Positions 22,339 through 32,692 of a DNA stretch of 34,678 nucleotides are shown here, in pieces (the first letter of the stretch is position 1; each line of letters starts with the position of its first letter). Both the position numbers and the translations under genes were made by a program. The DNA comes from Diplonema japonicum. Taxonomy: Eukaryota > Euglenozoa > Diplonemea > Diplonemida > Diplonemidae. The notes under the pieces are model-generated. The model made no database searches and was not told where the DNA came from. It was given only the letters and a program-made list of their open reading frames with translations. The stretch is taken from assembly GCA_964019335.1 (NCBI GenBank), contig OZ025774.1, positions 1 to 34,678 on the forward strand. Reading direction: 5' to 3'.

Positions 22339-24147
22339 CCTCTAGACACCCTATTATCTATGGTAGTACTACATGCCTCCATTGTGCTCTATGCACTACA
22401 TACTATGTATTCCCTATGTACATACAGTATGTATTGGTGTGCATGATATCATATACAGTACATAGCACTGCATCCTGTGCATTGGTGCCATTGCCTGTGC
22501 TACTAGATATGCCCCTGTTCCTATCCTTCGTACTTCTCCAGATTAGCGGTTTATTAGTTCTCATGATTCCACTACTTCTGGTATTCCCTCTCTGCACACC
22601 TCTGTACTACTGACAGCACTAGATATCATAGTTAGCACAGTATGTATCCCCCTGTGCTCTATGCACTACATACTATGTATTCCCTATGTACATACAGTAT
22701 GTATTGGTGTGCATGATATCATATACAGTACATGGCACCACCACAGCTACTGGTGGTATTACCTGTGTTAGCTGGAGATGGTGTACTTCATACTCCTGGT
22801 ATTCTCTGAGTTAGTACTTCTAGTATTCCACAGGTTCCTCCACTCTCAGGATACCTGTGCTACTGATATCATACTATGTACTAGCCATGATACCTATGAC
22901 AGTACTACATGCATCCATTGCACATGTAGCACTACACAGGATATATGCTCATGCATACTGTGTGTGTACTGGTGGTAGGATATGCTCTATGCCACACACT
23001 CAGTGTATTGGTGGCATTACCTGTGTTAGTACTCCTGGTATTCCACTGGTTCCATACTCCTGTGTTCTCAGGGAATGGTGCCACTAGATATCTACTGCAC
23101 AGCTAACATGGCATCTCCTTCTGTACTATGCCATGGTATGTACTACAGGATGTACTACATGCATCCATTGCACATGTAGCACTACACAGGATATATGCTC
23201 ATGCATACTGTGTGTATTGGTGTGCATGATATCATATACAGTACATGGCACCACCACAGCTACTGGTGGTATTACCTGTGTTAGCTAGAGATGGTGTACT
23301 TCAGGGATTCCCCAAGTTAGTGGTTCTCCTGATTCCACTGCTTCTCTGGGATCACTATCCTTCTCAGGATACCTCTGTACTACTGACAGCACTAGATATC
23401 ATAGTTAGCACAGTATGTATCCCCTGTGCTCTATGCACTACATACTATGTATTCCCTATGTACATACAGTATGTATTGGTGTGCATGATATCATATACAG
23501 TACATAGCACTGCATCCTGTGCATTGGTGCCATTGCCTGTGCTACTAGGATATGACGTACTTCCCTAGTTCCATACTCCTGGTATTCTCTGAGTTAGTAC
23601 TTTCCCTAACTTAGGGTTACCACCACTCTCAGGATACCTCTGTACTACTGACAGCACTAGATATCATAGTTAGCACAGTATGTATCCCCTGTGCTCTATG
23701 CACTACATACTATGTATTCCCTATGTACATACAGTATGTATTGGTGTGCATGATATCATATACAGTACATGGCACCACCACAGCTACTGGTGGTATTACC
23801 TGTGTTAGCTAGAGATGGTGTAGTTCCATACTCCTGGTATTCTCTGAGTTAGTACTTCTAGTATTCCACAGGTTCCTCCACTCTCAGGATACCTGTGCTA
23901 CTGATATCATACTATGTACTAGCCATGATACCTATGACAGTACTACATGCATCCATTGCACATGTAGCACTACACAGGATATATGCTCATGCATACTGTG
24001 TGTGTACTGGTGGTAGGATATGCTCTATGCCACACACTCAGTGTATTGGTGGCATTACCTGTGTTAGTACTCCTGGTATTCCACTGGTTCCATACTCCTG
24101 TGTTCTCAGGGAATGGTGCCACTAGATATCTACTGCACAGCTAACAT
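22339..24147. repeat. Nested sub-repeat tract, unit 4 (contains the A/B joint)
   Basis: As unit 3 up to 23637, then type B variants from 23811. Confidence 0.85.
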
Positions 24148-24478
24148 GGCATCTCCTTCTGTACTATGCCATGGTATGTACTACTGATATCATACTATCT
24201 GTATTGGGGATACATCCTCTGTGTGTCTGCCCATACTTAGGATAGTACTGCTTAGAGGTATTCATGCTTAGTTAGTATCCTTACCAGCATGTTCTCCTCA
24301 TTATGAGGTACATGGTTGGTAGAGTATACCGCCACCATCCTCATGAGATGGTATGGCTAGAGAGCACACCACATCCTTGGGATGCATTGGTGTGTGTACT
24401 CCCAGGATATGACATGCCTGTACTCTCTGTACTACTGATAGTACTACATGCATTACCTGTGCTAGCTAGGAATGGCAT

Positions 24479-24506
24479 GAGTACTTACCATTGTACTTAC
24501 TACTGG
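24479..24506 (+). repeat. Element E, upstream of cob downstream piece
   Basis: Ends TTACTACTGG. Unit 6 copy at 30236-30263. Confidence 0.75.
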
Positions 24507-24553
24507 ATATACTACTGACAGTACTACATGCTTTCATGGTGTACATGACCTAG

Positions 24554-24778
24554 CATTGCTGAGGAGGCTACTTCATTACCACCATCACAGTGCAGAGGAT
24601 GTTCACAGTGCACTTCCTTCTGCCCTTCGTAGTGCTAGCAGCAGTGATGGCTCATCTGCTATGCCTTCATTACATGGGATCAAGCAGTGCTAGCACATCA
24701 CCAGGCACAGCTGTAGATGCTGATGCCTTCCTCATGTACTACTACAAGGATGCAGTGTCTGTCTTAGCTGTGGCATAA
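24554..24778 (+). CDS. cob: cob module, downstream piece (haem-ligand helix), unit 5
   Basis: Apocytochrome b of complex III, middle part. The frame opens after TAG at 24551 and ends at TAA 24776-24778. It begins HC-W-GGYFITTITVQRMF, where W is a TGA (24560). This matches the WGGFSVDxATLxRFF segment. Next comes TVHFLLPFVVLAAVMAHL followed by LCLHYMGSSS, matching the D helix. The two haem-ligand histidines are 14 residues apart, as in the family, with the quinone-site His five residues on. The tail AFLMYYYKDAVSVL matches PYYxxKDxxG with about one residue missing. An E element (24479-24506) is upstream; element H (24779-24809) follows the stop directly. In the protein this piece belongs just after the piece at 25268-25429, but here it lies before it. 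Confidence 0.9.
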
Positions 24779-24809
24779 GCAGGAGCATCTCCTTCTCTGC
24801 TTAGCTAGG
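24779..24809 (+). repeat. Element H, directly 3' of cob downstream piece
   Basis: Starts at the base after the TAA stop of the cob piece. The sequence after it (CTAGGATATACTACTGACAG) also follows the nad4 module at 685-704 with small changes, which suggests a shared 3' module flank. Unit 6 copy at 30536-30566. Confidence 0.65.
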
Positions 24810-24867
24810 ATATACTACTGACAGTACTGATAGTACTACATGCATTCTCCTGTACTACTAGAGATAG

Positions 24868-25191
24868 TATGAGTACGTAGCATATGCATTGCACAAGAGC
24901 AGTGGCTCTCTGCATAGCTTAGGATACTCTGTTAGTGATGGTGGTGTAGAGTGAGTAGCTCTGGTGTATCAGAACACTCTCACCCTGCTCAACACAGACC
25001 TGCTGCTCTTCAGTGGCTGTGTCTCCATAGCAGCTGTGCATAGCCACACCATGCACACACCCGTGGCTGCAGCACTACAGCTACTACTGATAGTACTACT
25101 GGCATTGGTCTTCCTGGTAGTACAGTGCTGTGAGTACTTACATCTGTATTGATGTGTCTACAGCAGAGCATGAGTATGATACTACAGCTAG
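24868..25191 (+). CDS. cox3: cox3 gene module (internal piece), unit 5
   Basis: Cytochrome c oxidase subunit 3, part of complex IV. The frame is open from after TAG 24865 to TAG 25189 with TGA as Trp. The core LLNTDLLLFSGCVSIAAVHS matches the LPLLNTxxLLSSGxxxTWAHH helix. The stretch ALQLLLIVLLALVFLVVQ plus CEYL matches ALxxxLLTxxLGxxFxxxQxxEY. Upstream, YALHKSS and GGVEW loosely fit the FHSSLxPxxxxGGxWPP region with a TGA Trp. Typical Cox3 is ~260 residues; this covers roughly 90. After CEYLHLY the match fades, so the module probably ends near 25150. A degenerate E-like sequence (24866-24880) starts the frame and E follows at 25242. Firm as to family, uncertain as to ends. Confidence 0.85.
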
Positions 25192-25241
25192 TACTATGGA
25201 TATACTACTGATAGTATTGGTAGCACTACATGCATTGGCAT

Positions 25242-25268
25242 GAGTACTTACCATTGTACTTACTACAG
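25242..25268 (+). repeat. Element E, abutting cob upstream piece
   Basis: Ends TTACTACAG exactly where the cob frame begins, which makes E a candidate boundary signal for module processing. Unit 6 copy at 30999-31025. Confidence 0.75.
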
Positions 25269-25429
25269 TAGATACGGTAGCAGTGCTGGTGCTGACATGG
25301 CTACTCATGATGGGCATTGCCTTCATGGGATATGTGCTACCATGAGGGCTCATGTCTTACTGAGCACTGACAGTCATCACTAACCTAATGACAGTGGTGC
25401 CCTGCATTGGTGTAGATGTACTGTGTTAG
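25268..25429 (+). CDS. cob: cob module, upstream piece (PWG motif), unit 5
   Basis: Cytochrome b, the part with the C helix and the start of the cd loop. It reads LLMMGIAFMGYVLP-W-G, then LMSY-W, then ALTVITNLMTVVPCIG, matching the highly conserved AFxGYVLPWGQMSxWGATVITNLxSAxPYIG. Both Trp codons are TGA (25343-25345 and 25361-25363), so the standard code would break the gene in its best conserved motif. It starts directly after the ...TTACTACAG end of an E element (25242-25268) and stops at TAG 25427. In protein order it precedes the piece found ~700 bp upstream. Trp-Gly at the expected second position is Trp-Ala here, possibly a real change or an edited site. Confidence 0.93.
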
Positions 25430-25505
25430 CTAGACAGTGTCTGTACTCCCAGGATATACATGCCTGTGCTCTCTGTACTACTGGTAGCACTACATGCATT
25501 GGCAT

Positions 25506-25533
25506 GAGTACTTACCACTGTACTTACTGATAG
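25506..25533 (+). repeat. Element E, left of the unique island
   Basis: Variant ending TTACTGATAG, as at 831. Unit 6 copy at 31263. Confidence 0.7.
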
Positions 25534-25674
25534 TATGACAGGATGTACTCACCATCTGTAGAGCTAGAGGATACTGATACCTGCTGCTTACAGTATCCAT
25601 GCTGTCTACTCTACTGGTGTAGTTAGCTGTGCATGTGCCCATGCTCATACTCCTGTGTTAGCTAGGAATGGTAT
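25534..25674. other. Unique island, possible unidentified module, unit 5
   Basis: A ~120-bp sequence not made of the surrounding repeats, bounded by E elements at 25506-25533 and 25675-25702, i.e. in the position of a module. On the plus strand with TGA as Trp it reads RARGYWYLLLTVSMLSTLLV and stops at TAG 25620, a membrane-helix-like stretch. On the minus strand a frame with DTVSSRYQYPLALQMV is also open. I recognise neither. It could be a module of a protein gene or a fragment of a ribosomal RNA. Confidence 0.35.
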
Positions 25675-25702
25675 GAGTACTTACCATTGTACTTACTACA
25701 GG
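25675..25702 (+). repeat. Element E, right of the unique island
   Basis: Ends TTACTACAGG. Last copy before the type B cassette rejoins the constant region at about 25782. Unit 6 copy at 31432. Confidence 0.75.
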
Positions 25703-26291
25703 ATATCCTATTGATAGTACTACGGATGTACTTCCCTAGAGAGAGCACACCATCATCCTCATGACTAGGATATGGTATGAGATACTCTCTGTAGTACTGG
25801 TGGTATTCCCACAGGCATTGTTGCCTAGGATGTACACCACCACCATTCCCTTCTCTAGGGATAATGGAGTAGCTACAGTATGAGGTACATGGTTGGTAGA
25901 GTATACCGCCACCATCCTCATGACTAGGATATGAGGTACATGGTTACTAGAGTATACTGCCAGCATACTCTGTAGATGGTATGGCTAGAGAGCACAGCTG
26001 CTCTTCTAGTAGATAATACCTCTACTCTGTACATCCCATGATCCATGCATGACATGATCTATGGTAATGGTACCGTTAGTGGTATGCTCCATGATGTCAT
26101 GGCTAGAGAGATGGTGTGTTCTCCCCACTCTCTGGATATGCTGGCATCCTTAGGATGTACCATCATGCCATGATATGATAATACTACTACTATGATAAGT
26201 AGGCATACACACTGTGTTAGTGCTAGTACATGTATATCATATACTGTATGTACTACTACACAGAGTACTTACATGATAAGTAGTATGCTGG

Positions 26292-26586
26292 TATCTCTAC
26301 AGACACTCTCAGGATGTGGTGGTGTCTAGAGATGGTGGTCCAAGCTAGGGATCCTGGGATCTCTAGAGGTTGGGTCTCCACCCCTGGGATCCTGGGATCT
26401 AGAGAAGGGGTCCCCATCCCCAGGATGATGTCATGAGGGGATGAGTAGGGTTATGATACCATTAATACAGTTAGTACATCATTATGTAATACTAGTATTA
26501 TGCATGTACATATATCCCCCGTATACATGGGATAGATATATGATACATACACAGTACTTACATAGTATGTAATGATAGTATTATAG
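26292..26586. repeat. ~294-bp sequence, single copy, unit 5
   Basis: Only one copy in this unit type. Its left part resembles the first copy of type A (GGATCTCTAGAGG), its right part the second copy (TCCCCCGTATACATGG), as if the pair had collapsed by recombination. Confidence 0.9.
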
Positions 26587-26650
26587 GTGGTAATAGGAGG
26601 GTATATTGAGGGGTCCCAGAAGGGCTGGATAAGGGGGCATGCTAGGGGTT

Positions 26651-26935
26651 TACGTCCCTGTAGCCCTCCGATTCCTGAACCCCTTCAGGGCTGTATCGGG
26701 TGAATTCGTAGAATTACCCCGTAGGAGCCCTGGAATGGTTTACGTCCCTGTAGCCCTCCAATATTGGGACACCTCTCTGGGCTCCTACGGGTGATTTCTG
26801 CAAATTAACCCGCTACGTCCCAGAGAATATCTACGTCCCTGTAGCCCTCCAATTCCTGAAACCCTTGTGGGACACTACGTAAGAATTATGCAAATTACCT
26901 CGCTATATCCCCCACGCGCGCGCGCGCGCGTAAGG
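26651..26935. other. GC-rich structured block 1, unit 5
   Basis: Inverted repeat 26718-26791; (CG)8 at 26915-26930. The block is unchanged although the unit's cassettes and other constant parts differ. Confidence 0.7.
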
Positions 26936-28176
26936 ATAACTGTTAGGATAGTAAGGTGCCCCCAAGGTGTCCCCAAAGGGGGTAGGGTATAGGACCCCAA
27001 TATAAGGGGTACAGAGAGGGGGGTTAGGATAAGGGTCTAATACATAGGGGTTAGTACCAGTGGTTAGACAAGGGGTTAGTTAGTAGACAGTGTGTAGGGG
27101 CTAATACCACAGTATACAAGGGATAATGTACTACCCCCATACCAGTGGTTACATACTCTCTGCTAACAGTGTGTGTCTCTGGTAACAGTGTGTGTCTCTG
27201 CTAACAGGTACTTACTACAGGCCCCCATACGTGCCCTGCTATGGAATCCCCTGTTATGAGATACCACTACCAGACACCCTACTTGTGCTACCCCCAGAGA
27301 ACACACCCTTCTGCTGGTGTTCCTGTTAGTTGGTGTTATCCCCAGATGTATAGCTACACCCTTCTGGAGCACTGCTTGTGCTACTACATGTATTACTACA
27401 CACTGTCTGTGTTACTCTCTGTGTTAGTGTGTAGTGTGTTACTGTACTTAGCTAAACAGTGTGCTTCCTCTTGTATGTTATGGATATCAGTACCTCTGGA
27501 TGTACTCCCCACAGGCCTCCGTACCTCTGCTAACAGGTCCTAGCATCCCTAATCCCAGGATCTAAGGGTTCCAAGGGGTCCCAATCTAGGGGTTTACGTC
27601 CCTGTAGCTATGCAATTCCTGAAACCCTTGTGGGACACTACGGACGAATTCGTAGAATTACCTCGCTATATCCCCCACGCGCGCGCGCGCGCGTAAGGAC
27701 ATGAGTCCATATACAGGTCTCTACACCCTAATCCCCAGGTTAAAGCACCCTTTCTAAGGATACCTCTGTACAGCACACCCGTTATCAGGGGTTACACACT
27801 CTCTGCTGTTCTCTGATAATGTGTAGTTACTGTACTTACTGTTATCCCATGCATACTGTGGTATTACGTACTTCACACTGTCTATGTTCCTGTGTTATGG
27901 TACTTAGCTAAACAGTGTGTCTGTACTACCACCTGTATATGCTCCCCACAGGTATCCCAGATGTATAGCCACACCCTTATGGGATGATGTACTTACTATT
28001 AACATGTACTTCCATAGTTACTTACTTAGATACACTGTGTGAATACTGGTGCAACAACATATTCACTGTGTTACACTGTCTGTACTAATGGTAGCACTAC
28101 ATGTCCCTAATACTACAGTATACAAGGGATAATGTACTACCTACATATTACTAGATATACCCTGTACACCTAGATA

Positions 28177-28233
28177 CCCCTTTTAGGCCTGAAATGAGGT
28201 CCGAGGCTCACCGGGCCTTTTCCCAAAAAGGGG
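28177..28233 (+). ncRNA. 57-nt stem-loop element, unit 5
   Basis: One C fewer just outside the stem (four C before TTTT); the pairing is intact. Confidence 0.4.
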
Positions 28234-28347
28234 ATATCATTTCTCAGAATTGGTCTGGGACCATTCCCTTGAGTCTTCGAATAGAATGAGGTACCTACCA
28301 ATAAAGTGGTATTTTGGGTATGCCCATAATCACCCCATATGACCTAT

Positions 28348-29904
28348 CCTCTAGACACCCTATTATCTATGGTAGTACTACATGCCTCCATTGTGCTCTA
28401 TGCACTACATACTATGTATTCCCTACGTACATACAGTATGTATTGGTGTGCATGATATGGTATACAGTACATGGCACTGCATCCTGTGCATTGGTGCCAT
28501 TGCCTGTGCTACTAGATATGCCCCTGTTCCTATCCTTCGTACTTCTCCAGATTAGTGGTTTATTTAGTTCTCATGATTCCACTACTTCTGGTATCACTAC
28601 CCTTCTCAGGATGCCTCTGTACTACTGACAGCACTAGATATCATAGTTAGCACAGTATGTATCCCCTGTGCTCTATGCACTACATACTATGTATTCCCTA
28701 TGTACATACAGTATGTATTGGTGTGCATGATATCATATACAGTACATGGCACCACCACAGCTACTGGTGGTATTACCTGTGTTAGCTAGAGATGGTGTAG
28801 TTCCATACTCCTGGTATTCTCTGAGTTAGTACTTCTAGTATTCCACAGGTTCCTCCACTCTCAGGATACCTGTGCTACTGATGTCATACTATGTACTAGC
28901 CATGATACCTATGACAGTACTACATGCATCCATTGCACATGTAGCACTACACAGGATATATGCTCATGCATACTGTGTGTGTACTGGTGGTAGGATATGC
29001 TCTATGCCACACACTCAGTGTATTGGTGGCATTACCTGTGTTAGTACTCCTGGTATTCCACTGGTTCCATACTCCTGTGTTCTCAGGGAATGGTGCCACT
29101 AGATATCTACTGCACAGCTAACATGGCATCTCCTTCTGTACTATGCCATGGTATGTACTACAGGATGTACTACATGCATCCATTGCACATGTAGCACTAC
29201 ACAGGATATATGCTCATGCATACTGTGTGTATTGGTGTGCATGATATCATATACAGTACATGGCACTGCATCCTGTGCATTGGTGCCATTGCCTGTGCTA
29301 CTAGGATACCTCCGTACTTCCCTAGTTCCATACTCCTGGTATTCTCTGAGTTAGTACTTTCCCTAACTTAGGGTTACCACTACTCTCAGGATATCTCTGT
29401 ACTACTGACAGCACTAGATATCATAGTTAGCACAGTATGTATCCCCTGTGCTCTATGCACTACATACTATGTATTCCCTATGTACATACAGTATGTATTG
29501 GTGTGCATGATATCATATACAGTACATGGCACCACCACAGCTACTGGTGGTATTACCTGTGTTAGCTAGAGATGGTGTAGTTCCATACTCCTGGTATTCT
29601 CTGAGTTAGTACTTCTAGTATTCCACAGGTTCCTCCACTCTCAGGATACCTGTGCTACTGATATCATACTATGTACTAGCCATGATACCTATGACAGTAC
29701 TACATGCATCCATTGCACATGTAGCACTACACAGGATATATGCTCATGCATACTGTGTGTGTACTGGTGGTAGGATATGCTCTATGCCACACACTCAGTG
29801 TATTGGTGGCATTACCTGTGTTAGTACTCCTGGTATTCCACTGGTTCCATACTCCTGTGTTCTCAGGGAATGGTGCCACTAGATATCTACTGCACAGCTA
29901 ACAT
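28348..29904. repeat. Nested sub-repeat tract, unit 5
   Basis: A different assortment of the same modules, about 250 bp shorter than in type A. The long segment occurs at about 28610-29170 and 29400-29940. Confidence 0.85.
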
Positions 29905-30310
29905 GGCATCTCCTTCTGTACTATGCCATGGTATGTACTACTGATATCATACTATCTGTATTGGGGATACATCCTCTGTGTGTCTGCCCATACTTAGGAT
30001 AGTACTGCTTAGAGGTATTCATGCTTAGTTAGTATCCTTACCAGCATGTTCTCCTCATTATGAGGTACATGGTTGGTAGAGTATACCGCCACCATCCTCA
30101 TGAGATGGTATGGCTAGAGAGCACACCACATCCTTGGGATGCATTGGTGTGTGTACTCCCAGGATATGACATGCCTGTACTCTCTGTACTACTGATAGTA
30201 CTACATGCATTACCTGTGCTAGCTAGGAATGGCATGAGTACTTACCATTGTACTTACTACTGGATATACTACTGACAGTACTACATGCTTTCATGGTGTA
30301 CATGACCTAG

Positions 30311-30535
30311 CATTGCTGAGGAGGCTACTTCATTACCACCATCACAGTGCAGAGGATGTTCACAGTGCACTTCCTTCTGCCCTTCGTAGTGCTAGCAGCA
30401 GTGATGGCTCATCTGCTATGCCTTCATTACATGGGATCAAGCAGTGCTAGCACATCACCAGGCACAGCTGTAGATGCTGATGCCTTCCTCATGTACTACT
30501 ACAAGGATGCAGTGTCTGTCTTAGCTGTGGCATAA
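30311..30535 (+). CDS. cob: cob module, downstream piece, unit 6
   Basis: Second copy, 5757 bases after the first, with the same protein including the histidine pair and the TGA-coded Trp. Flanked by E at 30236 and H at 30536. Confidence 0.9.
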
Positions 30536-30624
30536 GCAGGAGCATCTCCTTCTCTGCTTAGCTAGGATATACTACTGACAGTACTGATAGTACTACATGC
30601 ATTCTCCTGTACTACTAGAGATAG

Positions 30625-30948
30625 TATGAGTACGTAGCATATGCATTGCACAAGAGCAGTGGCTCTCTGCATAGCTTAGGATACTCTGTTAGTGATGGTG
30701 GTGTAGAGTGAGTAGCTCTGGTGTATCAGAACACTCTCACCCTGCTCAACACAGACCTGCTGCTCTTCAGTGGCTGTGTCTCCATAGCAGCTGTGCATAG
30801 CCACACCATGCACACACCCGTGGCTGCAGCACTACAGCTACTACTGATAGTACTACTGGCATTGGTCTTCCTGGTAGTACAGTGCTGTGAGTACTTACAT
30901 CTGTATTGATGTGTCTACAGCAGAGCATGAGTATGATACTACAGCTAG
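30625..30948 (+). CDS. cox3: cox3 gene module, unit 6
   Basis: Second copy of the cox3 piece, same protein as in unit 5, with the same flanks. Confidence 0.85.
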
Positions 30949-31024
30949 TACTATGGATATACTACTGATAGTATTGGTAGCACTACATGCATTGGCATGA
31001 GTACTTACCATTGTACTTACTACA

Positions 31025-31186
31025 GTAGATACGGTAGCAGTGCTGGTGCTGACATGGCTACTCATGATGGGCATTGCCTTCATGGGATATGTGCTACCAT
31101 GAGGGCTCATGTCTTACTGAGCACTGACAGTCATCACTAACCTAATGACAGTGGTGCCCTGCATTGGTGTAGATGTACTGTGTTAG
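31025..31186 (+). CDS. cob: cob module, upstream piece, unit 6
   Basis: Second copy, protein unchanged, again placed after the downstream cob piece and cox3. Confidence 0.93.
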
Positions 31187-31290
31187 CTAGACAGTGTCTG
31201 TACTCCCAGGATATACATGCCTGTGCTCTCTGTACTACTGGTAGCACTACATGCATTGGCATGAGTACTTACCACTGTACTTACTGATAG

Positions 31291-31431
31291 TATGACAGGA
31301 TGTACTCACCATCTGTAGAGCTAGAGGATACTGATACCTGCTGCTTACAGTATCCATGCTGTCTACTCTACTGGTGTAGTTAGCTGTGCATGTGCCCATG
31401 CTCATACTCCTGTGTTAGCTAGGAATGGTAT
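31291..31431. other. Unique island, possible unidentified module, unit 6
   Basis: Copy of the island described in unit 5, same position between E elements (31263 and 31432). Confidence 0.35.
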
Positions 31432-32048
31432 GAGTACTTACCATTGTACTTACTACAGGATATCCTATTGATAGTACTACGGATGTACTTCCCTAGAGAG
31501 AGCACACCATCATCCTCATGACTAGGATATGGTATGAGATACTCTCTGTAGTACTGGTGGTATTCCCACAGGCATTGTTGCCTAGGATGTACACCACCAC
31601 CATTCCCTTCTCTAGGGATAATGGAGTAGCTACAGTATGAGGTACATGGTTGGTAGAGTATACCGCCACCATCCTCATGACTAGGATATGAGGTACATGG
31701 TTACTAGAGTATACTGCCAGCATACTCTGTAGATGGTATGGCTAGAGAGCACAGCTGCTCTTCTAGTAGATAATACCTCTACTCTGTACATCCCATGATC
31801 CATGCATGACATGATCTATGGTAATGGTACCGTTAGTGGTATGCTCCATGATGTCATGGCTAGAGAGATGGTGTGTTCTCCCCACTCTCTGGATATGCTG
31901 GCATCCTTAGGATGTACCATCATGCCATGATATGATAATACTACTACTATGATAAGTAGGCATACACACTGTGTTAGTGCTAGTACATGTATATCATATA
32001 CTGTATGTACTACTACACAGAGTACTTACATGATAAGTAGTATGCTGG

Positions 32049-32343
32049 TATCTCTACAGACACTCTCAGGATGTGGTGGTGTCTAGAGATGGTGGTCCAA
32101 GCTAGGGATCCTGGGATCTCTAGAGGTTGGGTCTCCACCCCTGGGATCCTGGGATCTAGAGAAGGGGTCCCCATCCCCAGGATGATGTCATGAGGGGATG
32201 AGTAGGGTTATGATACCATTAATACAGTTAGTACATCATTATGTAATACTAGTATTATGCATGTACATATATCCCCCGTATACATGGGATAGATATATGA
32301 TACATACACAGTACTTACATAGTATGTAATGATAGTATTATAG
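32049..32343. repeat. ~294-bp sequence, single copy, unit 6
   Basis: As unit 5. Confidence 0.9.
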
Positions 32344-32407
32344 GTGGTAATAGGAGGGTATATTGAGGGGTCCCAGAAGGGCTGGATAAGGGGGCATGCT
32401 AGGGGTT

Positions 32408-32692
32408 TACGTCCCTGTAGCCCTCCGATTCCTGAACCCCTTCAGGGCTGTATCGGGTGAATTCGTAGAATTACCCCGTAGGAGCCCTGGAATGGTTTAC
32501 GTCCCTGTAGCCCTCCAATATTGGGACACCTCTCTGGGCTCCTACGGGTGATTTCTGCAAATTAACCCGCTACGTCCCAGAGAATATCTACGTCCCTGTA
32601 GCCCTCCAATTCCTGAAACCCTTGTGGGACACTACGTAAGAATTATGCAAATTACCTCGCTATATCCCCCACGCGCGCGCGCGCGCGTAAGG
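32408..32692. other. GC-rich structured block 1, unit 6
   Basis: Inverted repeat 32475-32548; (CG)8 at 32672-32687. Confidence 0.7.

Larger units (their letters stand above)
18107..24147. repeat. Tandem unit 4 (type A, type-B tail)
   Basis: Length 6041. It carries the type A cassette, but its last ~340 bp (from 23811) has the type B variants found in units 5 and 6: TTAGCTAGAGATGG, GTGTAGTTCCATAC, ACATGCATCC and GTATGTACTACTGATATC. Up to 23637 it is type A (GGATATGACG, GGATACCTC). The joint between the two types is therefore in this unit's constant region. Confidence 0.95.
24148..29904. repeat. Tandem unit 5 (type B: cob/cox3 cassettes)
   Basis: Length 5757. The constant flanks match type A units, but the variable region 24503-25781 is different and holds cob and cox3 pieces. 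It has only one ~294-bp copy (26292-26586) and a rearranged sub-repeat tract (28345-29904). A one-base T insertion near 28563 (GTTTATTTAG against GTTTATTAG) breaks a reading frame that is open in units 1-4. Confidence 0.96.
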
